5,058 nucleotides of DNA from Oligosphaeraceae bacterium (GCA_012515455.1 JAAYYJ010000393.1:1-5058); one strand, 5' to 3'; numbered from the stretch's first letter, positions 1 to 5,058 are shown. Translations and numbers: made by a program. Notes: generated by a model from the sequence alone, not told the origin.

Positions 1-1424
1 AGTCCATCAATGGTGATGCGGGTCGGCATGCTGCAGGGGTAGCCGAAATCGTGCTGGCCGCTGTATGAGCCGCCGATCAGGGTGGCGCGATGCTGTTCCC
101 GCTCGGGTGGCATAAAGATGCAGTTCCGGATGATGAATTCGCCCTGCCAGGTGCTGCCGTAGTCGTTGCGCAGATTGACCAGCCGGCGGCCGTGAATGGT
201 GCTGTTCTCCAGCGTCAAGGTCCCGTAGCCGATGGCGTTAACACCCATATAGCCTAAGGTGGAATTGCGGATGCTTGCATTGACCACGCCCTGATGGGCA
301 TCAAAGCGGGACAGCGTACAGCCGTCAAACAGCAGCTCCTTGCAGAAGTTCGAACCAAAAATCCCCCAGTACGTCTTGTCGTTAATGGAGTTGGTTTGGG
401 AGCAGTTGAGCAAGGACACCTTCACCGCCTGGTTGGCATTGATATCATAACTGCCCATGCTGACCGGCTGGCCGCTGGCGCCAATGGTCCAATAGGTCCG
501 GCGACCGGTCAGTACCGTGTCCCGAATCACAACCTCGGCACAGCTGCTCAGATTCAGAAATCCGCTGTAGGGCGCACCGTGTTCGCCTTCGCCGCGGACG
601 TCATGCAGGAGATTCTCCACCAGTACTTTGGAGCGGCGGATCGCTATGCCGCGAGTGTAGTAGCGGTATTTAGATTCCTCAGCATTGGCGATGGTGGTGA
701 AATGGCCGCCGCGCAGAGTCAGAGTCCGGCTGTCCAGAGGCAGAGCGTTGATTGAGGTGAAGTCAGGAAAATCCCAGATAATGGGCGTGGCTGGATCGAT
801 GCGGCCTTGGCGGTCTGCCAGGAAGACATCAGTCTGGGCCGAGCCCTGGTTCTGATTCGGACCAAATCGGATGTAACGCTTGATCCTGGCGTTCTTGACC
901 TCGATCAGGCAGTCGCAAGGCAGCGTGATGCCCAGCTCCGCCTGATTGCGCCGGAGGCTGCTGATGCCCTCAGGCTGAAACGGCTGGAGCTGGGATTCAA
1001 CCTGAAAGACATTCGCACTGCGGTCCTGCACCGCGCGGTCGTCAATGAGGAAGCGGGCGGTGCTGAAATCGGTGTCGGTCTTGATGATGATGCAGGGGCC
1101 GTCCCCGCCGATATAGAAGGTCCTGCCTCTGTCGGCCTGTACCGGCAAGCCGTGCTGATTGGCGTAGTCGTGCGCGGCGGCAATGGCGTGGCAGTCATCA
1201 CTCATGCCGTCGCCCTTGGCACCAAAAGAGAGGTAACTGACCGCAGCAGCGGCTTTCCGGGAGGAGTTCTGGGGGGCGGGCATGGATAATCCTTCCTGGT
1301 TCTGGAAATGAATGTCGGCGCCGTCAGTGCTGCCGGCAAGGCCGGTGAAAATCAGACCAGCGGTCAGCAGCAGTGCAGGCAGACTCCAGCGACGAGAAGC
1401 TTGAGGCGGTGGCGCAGGTATCAA
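1..1424 (-). CDS. Secreted right-handed beta-helix protein, pectate-lyase-3-like (partial, C-terminus outside window)
   Basis: The reading frame is open on the minus strand from a TTG at 1424-1422 to the left edge, giving 474 complete codons with no stop. Residues about 1-30 form a signal peptide: a basic SRRWS stretch, a hydrophobic core (LPALLLTAGLIF) and a small-residue end (GLAGS). Residues 62-77 read VSYLSFGAKGDGMSDD, the typical opening of the pectate-lyase-3/rhamnogalacturonase-like beta-helix fold. Residues about 225-470 hold successive short beta-coils with alternating hydrophobic residues and Asn/Ser/Cys turns (LTLRGG, VLVENL, VVIRDT, LLFDGC, LTLENS, FIIRNC). Such proteins usually bind or cleave polysaccharide outside the cytoplasm; the substrate here is unknown and no catalytic residues can be assigned. 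TTG was chosen because it keeps the signal peptide, sits 9 bases after AAGGA (1438-1434), and has an in-frame TAA just upstream. An in-frame ATG at 1283 with a strong RBS would give a form without the signal peptide. It could also be a phage tailspike-like fold. Confidence 0.8.
   Translation of the reverse strand, partial: MIPAPPPQASRRWSLPALLLTAGLIFTGLAGSTDGADIHFQNQEGLSMPAPQNSSRKAAAAVSYLSFGAKGDGMSDDCHAIAAAHDYANQHGLPVQADRGRTFYIGGDGPCIIIKTDTDFSTARFLIDDRAVQDRSANVFQVESQLQPFQPEGISSLRRNQAELGITLPCDCLIEVKNARIKRYIRFGPNQNQGSAQTDVFLADRQGRIDPATPIIWDFPDFTSINALPLDSRTLTLRGGHFTTIANAEESKYRYYTRGIAIRRSKVLVENLLHDVRGEGEHGAPYSGFLNLSSCAEVVIRDTVLTGRRTYWTIGASGQPVSMGSYDINANQAVKVSLLNCSQTNSINDKTYWGIFGSNFCKELLFDGCTLSRFDAHQGVVNASIRNSTLGYMGVNAIGYGTLTLENSTIHGRRLVNLRNDYGSTWQGEFIIRNCIFMPPEREQHRATLIGGSYSGQHDFGYPCSMPTRITIDG
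1277..1298 (-). promoter_or_regulatory. Strong internal ribosome binding site and ATG in the beta-helix gene
   Basis: On the minus strand the purine-rich AGGAAGGA lies about six bases before an ATG at 1283-1281. This ATG is in the beta-helix frame at residue 48, just after the predicted signal peptide and about 14 residues before the beta-helix domain. The Shine-Dalgarno match is better than that of the TTG at 1424. It is either the true start, with the upstream signal-like stretch fortuitous, or a second internal start, or chance. The clean in-frame signal peptide makes me prefer the upstream start. Confidence 0.4.
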
Positions 1425-1465
1425 TCCAGGCAATCCTTATTAGCGGCGGCCTAATCGCAGCAGGC

Positions 1466-1474
1466 AATATAACA
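1466..1474 (-). promoter_or_regulatory. Candidate extended -10 promoter for the beta-helix gene
   Basis: The minus strand reads TGTTATATT, an extended -10 element (TGn plus TATATT, five of six matches to TATAAT). No good -35 lies at the expected distance, which extended -10 promoters can tolerate. Transcription would start near 1459, leaving a leader of about 35 bases before the TTG at 1424. A promoter is needed here because a strong terminator (1539-1581) blocks read-through from the rhodanese gene. Confidence 0.35.
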
Positions 1475-1538
1475 ACAGGATTACGCATGAGAAGACGGGA
1501 TTATTGGCCGCGGATAATCGGTCTGGCGGAGGAGGGCC

Positions 1539-1581
1539 AAAAAAAACGGGCTGCAACGGCAATTTCTGCCGCTGCAGCCCG
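1539..1581 (-). terminator. Rho-independent terminator downstream of the rhodanese gene
   Basis: On the minus strand a 15-bp stem (1581-1567 pairing with 1561-1547, fully paired with one G-U) closes a five-base loop GAAAT and is followed at once by eight T residues (1546-1539). It begins about 30 bases after the rhodanese stop codon. The T-tract is on one side only, so it ends minus-strand transcription and separates the rhodanese from the beta-helix gene. Confidence 0.93.
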
Positions 1582-1611
1582 CGTCAGCTGCGGTAATTAC
1601 GCCCGACGGAC

Positions 1612-2022
1612 TTATTTTTCCAGAGTCTCACCGGCTTCCTGCCAGCCGGACAGCCCGCCCGAGAAATGCTTGAGATTGGTGTAGCCGAGTTTCTTGGCGG
1701 CCGCCACGCCGGCCTTGTAGGCCTTGCACTTGGGCCCGCCGCAATAAGCTACCACCAGCATCGCTTTGTCCTCGGGAAGCAACTTGGCCAAATTCTCGCC
1801 CGCGGCCGTGAAATCCAAGGCGCCGGGAAGATGGCCCTTCGCATAAGACTCGCTGCCGTTGCAGTCGAGAAGAGTCACTTTCTTTTCCGCAATGGCGGTC
1901 TTCAAATCGGCGAATGTGATATCAGGCGTCTCGATGATGGCCTCCATAGCGGTCTGAGCCCGTACTGAAACCAGCGAAAAAGCCAGCAGCATAACCATTC
2001 CAGCATACCACAATGCTTTCAT
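1612..2022 (-). CDS. Exported single-domain rhodanese-like protein
   Basis: A 136-residue protein with a short signal peptide (MKALWYAGMVMLLAFSLVSVRAQ; cleavage likely near residue 23), so probably periplasmic. The remainder is one rhodanese domain: a TFADLKTAI lead-in (36-44), LLDCNGSESYAKGHLPGA (51-68) matching the usual substrate-side motif D-x-R-x-x-x-E-Y-x-x-G-H-I-P-G-A, the active-site loop YCGGPKCKAYKA (93-104) with C94 as predicted nucleophile, and the closing GGLSGWQEAG (122-131). The usual Arg after D53 is replaced: C54-N55 stand there. C99 lies five residues after C94 in the loop. The family moves sulfane sulfur or acts as a persulfide carrier; the donor and acceptor are unknown. 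The ATG start is supported by AAGGGG (2034-2029) six bases upstream. It lies 138 bases after the helicase gene, same strand, and is followed by a strong terminator. Confidence 0.9.
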   Translation of the reverse strand: MKALWYAGMVMLLAFSLVSVRAQTAMEAIIETPDITFADLKTAIAEKKVTLLDCNGSESYAKGHLPGALDFTAAGENLAKLLPEDKAMLVVAYCGGPKCKAYKAGVAAAKKLGYTNLKHFSGGLSGWQEAGETLEK

Positions 2023-2050
2023 CTGACACCCCTTTCTGTTGCTATAAACC

Positions 2051-2080
2051 GGTATCTTAAGGCCGGTCGGATGCAGTCAA
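2051..2080 (-). promoter_or_regulatory. Weak candidate promoter for the rhodanese gene
   Basis: The minus strand has TTGACT (2080-2075; five of six to TTGACA), then 18 bases, then GATACC (2056-2051; only three of six to TATAAT). The -35 is good and the -10 poor. It is well placed, with a leader of about 20-25 bases before the ATG at 2022. Transcription from the helicase gene upstream is an alternative source. Confidence 0.28.
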
Positions 2081-2160
2081 CAACTGTATCACTCAGCCAG
2101 TACCGCTAAGACAGCAGAAATATCACCGCGGTTCCGAAGTAATAAAAATATTATCCGTTT

Positions 2161-3465
2161 TCAGTGCCGGACTCCCTGCCGCCGCCCGGACAGTGCCGAA
2201 CGGTGGTTCGGCCGTGCCGCCGGTGCGGGGTGCGCGATGCTGCGTTCAGGACGGGCCGCACTGTCCGCCGCACTGGAGCGCCTGCGATGCTGCCCTCCCA
2301 GGGGTGGGCGGGAGAACTCCTGCCGGTGCTCCTGGGACATCTTTTCGTTGTAATCGAAAGCCGGCAGCATCTTGCGTTCGATCCGGTAGCCCAGGCGACG
2401 TTCCACCGCGGCGATTTCGGCCTGGTCGTCATTGGTGCAGAATGTGAAAGCTTCACCAGTCTGCAAGGCCCGTCCGGTCCTGCCAATCCGATGAGTGTAG
2501 GCCTCGACGGTATCAGGAATGTCATAGTTTATCACATGTGAAACGCTGGTGACGTCAATGCCCCGGGCCGCAATATCAGTAGCCACCAGAATCTGGAAGG
2601 TCCCGTCCCGGAAGCCATCGAGGGATTCCTGACGCCGGTTCTGGGACATGTTCCCCTGCAGAGGGGTGGCCAGGAAACCGCTCTTGCACAGCTGCTCGCT
2701 GACCCGCTTGGCCCGGAATTTCGTCCGCGTAAACACAATCACCGAGTCACTCTGCAGACCCTTCAGCAGGGTCAGCAACAACTTGGTCTTCAGATGCTGC
2801 TGTACCGGATACAATGCATGTGAAACCGTGCTTACCGGAAGATTCTTGCTGATGTCCACCGTCTGCGGCTGACGCAGGACCTCCAGAGCCAGATGCTTGA
2901 CCTCCATGGGCATGGTGGCGGAAAACAGCAGCGTCTGACGCGTCCTGGGAGTCTGCGCCACAATGGCCCGGATATTGGGCAGGAAGCCCATGTCGAACAA
3001 ATGATCCGCCTCATCCAGAACCAAAATCTCCAGATTGTTCAGGGTCAGATTTTTCTGCTGCAGATGGTCCAGCAGCCGCCCCGGGCAGGCGACCAGGATG
3101 TCCAGGCCCTGCTTCAGGCTGCGGACTTGCGGATTGGCGGACACCCCGCCGTAGACCACTGCGGAACGCAAACCGTATGCCGGTGAGAAGGTGACAAAAA
3201 CATTGTGAATCTGCTCCGCCAGCTCGCGGGTGGGCGCGATTACCAGACAGCGGATGCCGCTGGTGGAGGGCTTTTGCAGCAGTTGCAGGATGGGTAGCAC
3301 GAAGGCGGCCGTCTTGCCGGTGCCGGTCGGAGCCAGTCCCAGGACATCCTGCTTGCTTAACAACAAAGGGATGGTCTGGGCTTGGATGGGCGTGGGCTCG
3401 GTATAACCGGCCCGCTGAATCAAAGGCAGTAAATTGTCGTGCAGACGTAATTCTTGAAAGGTCAT
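2161..3465 (-). CDS. rhlE: DEAD-box ATP-dependent RNA helicase, RhlE type
   Basis: A complete 434-residue DEAD-box helicase, a cytoplasmic enzyme that unwinds short RNA duplexes and remodels RNA-protein complexes, typically in ribosome assembly, RNA decay or cold adaptation. All core motifs are visible in order: Q motif (F3, then PTPIQ 24-28), I APTGTGKT (45-52), Ia PTRELA (78-83), GG (106-107), Ib PGR (128-130), II DEAD (151-154), III SAT (182-184), IV VIVFTRT (242-248), QGNMSQ (270-275), V ATDIAARGID (295-304) and VI HRIGRTGR (325-332). Residues about 373-434 form a basic, low-complexity Arg/Pro/Ala-rich tail expected to bind RNA, as in RhlE proteins. Motif I has Pro at the second position where Gln is commonest. 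The ATG at 3465 fits the family start (MTFQEL) but has no good Shine-Dalgarno sequence. The gene is divergent from the UroD-like gene and upstream of the rhodanese. The subfamily symbol is less certain than the family. Confidence 0.96.
   Translation of the reverse strand: MTFQELRLHDNLLPLIQRAGYTEPTPIQAQTIPLLLSKQDVLGLAPTGTGKTAAFVLPILQLLQKPSTSGIRCLVIAPTRELAEQIHNVFVTFSPAYGLRSAVVYGGVSANPQVRSLKQGLDILVACPGRLLDHLQQKNLTLNNLEILVLDEADHLFDMGFLPNIRAIVAQTPRTRQTLLFSATMPMEVKHLALEVLRQPQTVDISKNLPVSTVSHALYPVQQHLKTKLLLTLLKGLQSDSVIVFTRTKFRAKRVSEQLCKSGFLATPLQGNMSQNRRQESLDGFRDGTFQILVATDIAARGIDVTSVSHVINYDIPDTVEAYTHRIGRTGRALQTGEAFTFCTNDDQAEIAAVERRLGYRIERKMLPAFDYNEKMSQEHRQEFSRPPLGGQHRRRSSAADSAARPERSIAHPAPAARPNHRSALSGRRQGVRH
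2195..2212. repeat. Perfect 7-bp inverted repeat in the helicase tail
   Basis: GCCGAAC (2195-2201) and GTTCGGC (2206-2212) form a perfect stem with a four-base loop, about 35 bases before the end of the helicase coding sequence. No T-tract follows on either strand, so it is not a classic terminator. It could pause polymerase or stabilise the mRNA 3' end, or simply reflect high GC. Confidence 0.3.
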
Positions 3466-3551
3466 TGATTGCTCAGCTGTTTTCTGCTATGATAACGCTG
3501 ATTGAGAAAAGCACCCGGCTGATTCCCGGCGGTGTAAACGCTTGACGTCTC

Positions 3552-3571
3552 ATAACTGTGTGAATAACTGT
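3552..3571. repeat. Direct repeat ATAACTGT x2, 12-bp period, candidate operator
   Basis: ATAACTGT occurs at 3552-3559 and again at 3564-3571, separated by GTGA. The copies are identical and start 12 bases apart, roughly one helical turn. The second copy ends two bases before TATAAT (3574-3579). This spacing suits a regulator binding the same DNA face upstream of a promoter, but the regulator is unknown. Confidence 0.35.
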
Positions 3572-3573
3572 CG

Positions 3574-3604
3574 TATAATATAAACCGCATTGGCCAGGAT
3601 GCAA
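3574..3604 (-). promoter_or_regulatory. Candidate promoter for the helicase gene in a shared AT-rich box
   Basis: On the minus strand TTGCAT (3604-3599; matches TTG only) is followed 16 bases later by TATATT (3582-3577; five of six), or 18 bases later by TATTAT (3580-3575). This would give the helicase mRNA a leader of about 105 bases. The same AT-rich box reads TATAAT (3574-3579) on the plus strand but has no acceptable -35 there at 16-18 bases; TTGACG (3542-3547) is 26 bases away. Confidence 0.33.
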
Positions 3605-3657
3605 GTGCGCAGAGACAGCGGCGGTCGAATCTCCCCTGAAGGTCGGTCCCGGTACGG

Positions 3658-3690
3658 CTGTTGTCCGGACCCGCGCCAGCTGTTGCCGGA
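3658..3690. repeat. Imperfect direct repeat GCTGTTG(T)CCGGA
   Basis: GCTGTTGTCCGGA (3658-3670 region, ending at the A of 3669/3670 within palindrome GTCCGGAC at 3663-3670) recurs as GCTGTTGCCGGA at 3679-3690, differing by one base deletion. The second copy contains the -35 box of the UroD-like gene promoter. It may be a regulator site or chance in GC-rich DNA. Confidence 0.25.
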
Positions 3691-3711
3691 TGCCTTCAGA
3701 TACAGTATAGT
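3683..3711 (+). promoter_or_regulatory. Candidate sigma-70 promoter for the UroD-like gene
   Basis: TTGCCG (3683-3688; four of six to TTGACA) and TATAGT (3706-3711; five of six to TATAAT) are separated by the ideal 17 bases. Transcription would start near 3718, leaving a leader of about 70 bases before the ATG at 3790. This is the best promoter match in the window, and it argues against translation starting at 3661. Confidence 0.5.
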
Positions 3712-3715
3712 ATCT
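3698..3715. repeat. Palindrome AGATAC-N6-GTATCT over the -10 box, candidate operator
   Basis: AGATAC (3698-3703) and GTATCT (3710-3715) are perfect inverted repeats around six bases, AGTATA. The -10 hexamer TATAGT (3706-3711) lies inside it. An 18-bp dyad over a -10 box is the usual layout for a dimeric repressor that blocks polymerase. No regulator gene is present in the window. Confidence 0.4.
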
Positions 3716-3776
3716 TCTGGTACACAACCATGGCTGCGGCTGAACTGTTGCCTGTCTTGATCTCTGCGTACTCTGC

Positions 3777-3781
3777 AGGAG
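3777..3781 (+). promoter_or_regulatory. Ribosome binding site deciding the UroD-like start
   Basis: AGGAG (3777-3781) is eight bases before the ATG at 3790 but only two before the in-frame ATG at 3784 and 17 before the ATG at 3799. The spacing favours 3790. It also rules against the longer frame beginning with a TTG at 3661, which lies upstream of the likely promoter. Confidence 0.75.
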
Positions 3782-3789
3782 AAATGCCT

Positions 3790-4878
3790 ATGTTCTCAAT
3801 GAAACCCGATTTTGCGGCGGTGCTTGAGCGTTTTGAAGCCTGGTGGCAGGCCGGAATCATCGACCGGCCGCTCTATTCCCTGAGCCTGCCGGTGCCTCCT
3901 GAAAAGCGTGTCCCCGTCCCCCGCAAGTCCTTCGCCTGTCCGCGTGAGCGCTGGCTGGACAGCGACTATGTGGTGGCGGCGGCTGAAGCCAGGCTGGCAA
4001 ACACCATCTTTCTGGGCGACAGCCTGCCGGTGGTGTTCCCCAACCTCGGCCCCGATGTCTTTGCGGCCTGTTACGGCTGCGAACTGGAATTCGCGGAGAG
4101 TACCTCCTGGAGCCGGCCGATTCTCAAAGACCTCTCCGAGGAATCCTTGTCCGGGCTGGTTTTCGACCAGCACAGCGAACCTTTCCTGAAGCTGGTGGAG
4201 ATCACCGAGGCGCTCCTCCAGGCCGGCAGAGGGCGCTTTATCGTCGGATACACCGACCTTCACCCCGGCGGCGACGCCGCCGCGGCCTTGCGGGGACCGC
4301 AGGAGCTGCTGCTGGATACCATCGACCGGCCCGAGGCAGTCAAAAAGCTGGTCGGACGGCTCACCGATGACTTCTTCCGCTGCTATGATTTCTTCCAGCG
4401 CCGTCTGCAGGCGGCGGGCATGCCCGGGACCTCCTGGCTGCCGGCTGTAGCGAGGGGGAAATACCACATCCCCTCCAATGATTTCTCCTGTATGGTCTCA
4501 GAGAATATGTTCGAGGAGCTGTTCTTACCCGATATCATCCGTGAATGCCGATACATGGACCACAGCATTTACCATCTTGATGGCCCGCAGGCTCTGCGCT
4601 TCCTCGATCGGCTCCTGGACATTCCCGCCATCCAAGCCATTCAGTGGGTGCCGGGCGCCGGGCGCGAGGGCTGGCGGCGTTCCATAGCGGTGTATCAGCG
4701 CATTCAAAGCCGAAAGAAGGCCTTCCAGATCCAGCCGGTGCCCGCCGCCGATCTGGATGAGCTCTTTTCTCTCCTGGCCCCGGAAGGCGCCTGGATCAGC
4801 CATATCAGCGGCATCAGCACTATCGAGGAAGCTGAGGCGGTCAGGCAAAAAATCTGTTCCTGGACGCGTCGACGTTGA
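3790..4878 (+). CDS. UroD-superfamily protein ('trimethylamine corrinoid protein 2'-like)
   Basis: A 362-residue soluble protein with no signal peptide. It resembles the uroporphyrinogen decarboxylase/cobalamin methyltransferase superfamily, in the branch often annotated 'trimethylamine corrinoid protein 2' or 'uroporphyrinogen-III decarboxylase-like'. Visible landmarks: EAWWQAGIIDRP (16-27), LGPDVFAACYG (86-96), YTDLHPGGDAAAALRG (from 154), DFSCMVSENMFEELFLPDI (from 231), YHLDG (261-265) and QWVPG (285-289). The superfamily forms TIM barrels that decarboxylate porphyrins or move methyl groups to or from corrinoid proteins. The true reaction of this branch is not established, and no corrinoid-binding domain is present here. 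The HxC zinc-ligand motif of MtaA/MtbA methyltransferases is not seen; the comparable His is in H-L-D-G. It is not HemE: the landmarks differ. ATG 3790 was chosen from the RBS spacing. No partner gene is in view; the next 180 bases are non-coding. Confidence 0.82.
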   Translation: MFSMKPDFAAVLERFEAWWQAGIIDRPLYSLSLPVPPEKRVPVPRKSFACPRERWLDSDYVVAAAEARLANTIFLGDSLPVVFPNLGPDVFAACYGCELEFAESTSWSRPILKDLSEESLSGLVFDQHSEPFLKLVEITEALLQAGRGRFIVGYTDLHPGGDAAAALRGPQELLLDTIDRPEAVKKLVGRLTDDFFRCYDFFQRRLQAAGMPGTSWLPAVARGKYHIPSNDFSCMVSENMFEELFLPDIIRECRYMDHSIYHLDGPQALRFLDRLLDIPAIQAIQWVPGAGREGWRRSIAVYQRIQSRKKAFQIQPVPAADLDELFSLLAPEGAWISHISGISTIEEAEAVRQKICSWTRRR

Positions 4879-4882
4879 GGGC

Positions 4883-4910
4883 GTTCTGGACGAAAATCCA
4901 GCGCCAGAAC
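4883..4910. repeat. Inverted repeat GTTCTGG...CCAGAAC with a nested alternative hairpin
   Basis: GTTCTGG (4883-4889) and CCAGAAC (4904-4910) are perfect inverted repeats enclosing 14 bases. Nested and mutually exclusive is CTGGA (4886-4890) with TCCAG (4897-4901) around the six-base loop CGAAAA. It begins five bases after the UroD-like stop codon. There is no T-tract, so terminator function is uncertain; it may stabilise the mRNA 3' end. Confidence 0.4.
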
Positions 4911-4941
4911 AAATCCCTGTTGCGGGAATAAGAGCAGGTTA

Positions 4942-4967
4942 CTGGCGATGTTCTGGTTTTGCGCCAG
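4942..4967. repeat. Second inverted repeat CTGGCG...CGCCAG sharing words with the first
   Basis: CTGGCG (4942-4947) and CGCCAG (4962-4967) form a perfect 6-bp stem around 14 bases. The heptamers GTTCTGG (4950-4956) and GCGCCAG (4961-4967) also occur in the inverted repeat at 4883-4910, so the two blocks look like degenerate copies about 60 bases apart. No T-tract follows. Confidence 0.35.
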
Positions 4968-5003
4968 CGGGGCGGACTCCTGACTGGATAATCCCGTGCA
5001 GTC

Positions 5004-5022
5004 ATGCCTTATGGCATAAGGC
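5004..5022. repeat. Near-perfect palindrome GCCTTATG-G-CATAAGGC
   Basis: GCCTTATG (5006-5013) and CATAAGGC (5015-5022) are perfect 8-bp inverted repeats around one base. As RNA this would fold with a 6-bp stem and five-base loop. An alternative stem is ATGCC (5004-5008) with GGCAT (5013-5017). It could be an operator, a recombination site or part of a terminator for a gene beyond the right edge; the window does not decide. Confidence 0.4.
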
Positions 5023-5023
5023 C

Positions 5024-5034
5024 GGGCTCAGCCC
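5024..5034. repeat. Short inverted repeat GGGCT-C-AGCCC
   Basis: GGGCT (5024-5028) and AGCCC (5030-5034) are 5-bp inverted repeats around one base, two bases after the palindrome ending at 5022. GC-rich sequence continues to the window edge. The significance is low alone but adds to the cluster of dyads at 4883-5034. Confidence 0.25.
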
Positions 5035-5058
5035 TGCCGGCTGGTGCCGGGGTAGGGG

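Larger units (their letters stand above)
3466..3789. other. Divergent intergenic region between the helicase and UroD-like genes
   Basis: These 324 bases separate two divergent starts. I see no supported gene in them. The 84-codon minus-strand frame (3727-3473) starts with TTG, lacks an RBS and resembles no family I know. The part at 3541-3585 is AT-rich against a GC-rich background and holds -10-like boxes on both strands. The part at 3600-3700 is GC-rich, with an imperfect direct repeat. The part at 3683-3715 holds the best promoter. I recognise no riboswitch. Confidence 0.7.

Noticed and set aside
294..1289. Plus-strand open frames 294-755 and 807-1289
   Set aside because: They are antisense shadows of the beta-helix gene, whose minus-strand frame is open throughout and gives a recognisable fold.
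1486..1488. ATG on the minus strand at 1488 as start of the beta-helix gene
   Set aside because: It is out of frame with the beta-helix by one base, has no RBS, and its frame meets a stop before the domain begins.
2041..2160. Possible terminator between the helicase and rhodanese genes
   Set aside because: The AT-rich stretch after the helicase stop has no stable GC stem before a T-tract; only weak dyads such as ACCGG/CCGGT (2048-2067) are present.
2530..2830. The word CATGTGAAAC occurring near 2535 and near 2818
   Set aside because: Both copies encode Val-Ser-His within the helicase (VSHVIN and VSHALY); coincidence of coding sequence explains them.
3473..3727. Minus-strand frame of 84 codons ending eight bases before the helicase start
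   Set aside because: It begins with TTG, has no RBS, matches no family I know, and covers the divergent promoter region.
3661..3789. N-terminal extension of the UroD-like protein from a TTG at 3661
   Set aside because: It would start upstream of the best promoter, lacks an RBS and has no family resemblance; AGGAG points to 3790.
3796..4467. Long minus-strand frame of 223 codons
   Set aside because: It is the antisense shadow of the UroD-like gene; the plus-strand product has recognisable family landmarks.
4841..5005. Minus-strand frame of 54 codons across the right-hand intergenic region
   Set aside because: It overlaps the 3' end of the UroD-like gene, has a poor RBS and an Arg-rich composition typical of antisense frames.

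Overview
The window most likely comes from a GC-rich Gram-negative-type bacterium. Two of the four gene products carry N-terminal export signals, one of them on a small periplasmic-type rhodanese. The other clues are a secreted right-handed beta-helix protein and an orphan UroD-superfamily protein of the kind often labelled 'trimethylamine corrinoid protein 2'. That combination is familiar from Lentisphaerota (Victivallis/Oligosphaera-like) and some anaerobic Firmicutes. The placement is inferred from gene content, because no marker gene is present.

Layout. Three genes lie on the minus strand and one on the plus strand. (1) 1-1424, minus: a secreted right-handed parallel beta-helix protein (pectate-lyase-3-like N-terminus) that runs off the left edge, so its C-terminus is not seen. 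(2) 1539-1581: a textbook intrinsic terminator for minus-strand transcription. (3) 1612-2022, minus: an exported single-domain rhodanese. (4) 2161-3465, minus: a complete RhlE-type DEAD-box RNA helicase with all core motifs and a basic tail. (5) 3466-3789: a divergent intergenic region with candidate promoters for both flanking genes, an 8-bp direct repeat with 12-bp period, and an 18-bp inverted repeat over a good -10 box. (6) 3790-4878, plus: the UroD-superfamily protein. (7) 4879-5058: a non-coding tail with several short inverted repeats.

Transcription and function. The helicase and rhodanese may be partly co-transcribed: they are 138 bases apart with no clear terminator between them, but the rhodanese has a weak promoter candidate of its own. 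The beta-helix gene is insulated by the terminator and has an extended -10 candidate. No shared pathway is evident: RNA remodelling, periplasmic sulfur or redox chemistry, extracellular polysaccharide contact, and a possible methyl-transfer or corrinoid-linked enzyme sit side by side. I see no tRNA, rRNA, CRISPR array, transposase or integration site. I found no convincing undescribed system. The most interesting points are the UroD-like protein with its palindromic promoter, the alternative starts of the beta-helix gene, and the repeat cluster at the right edge.
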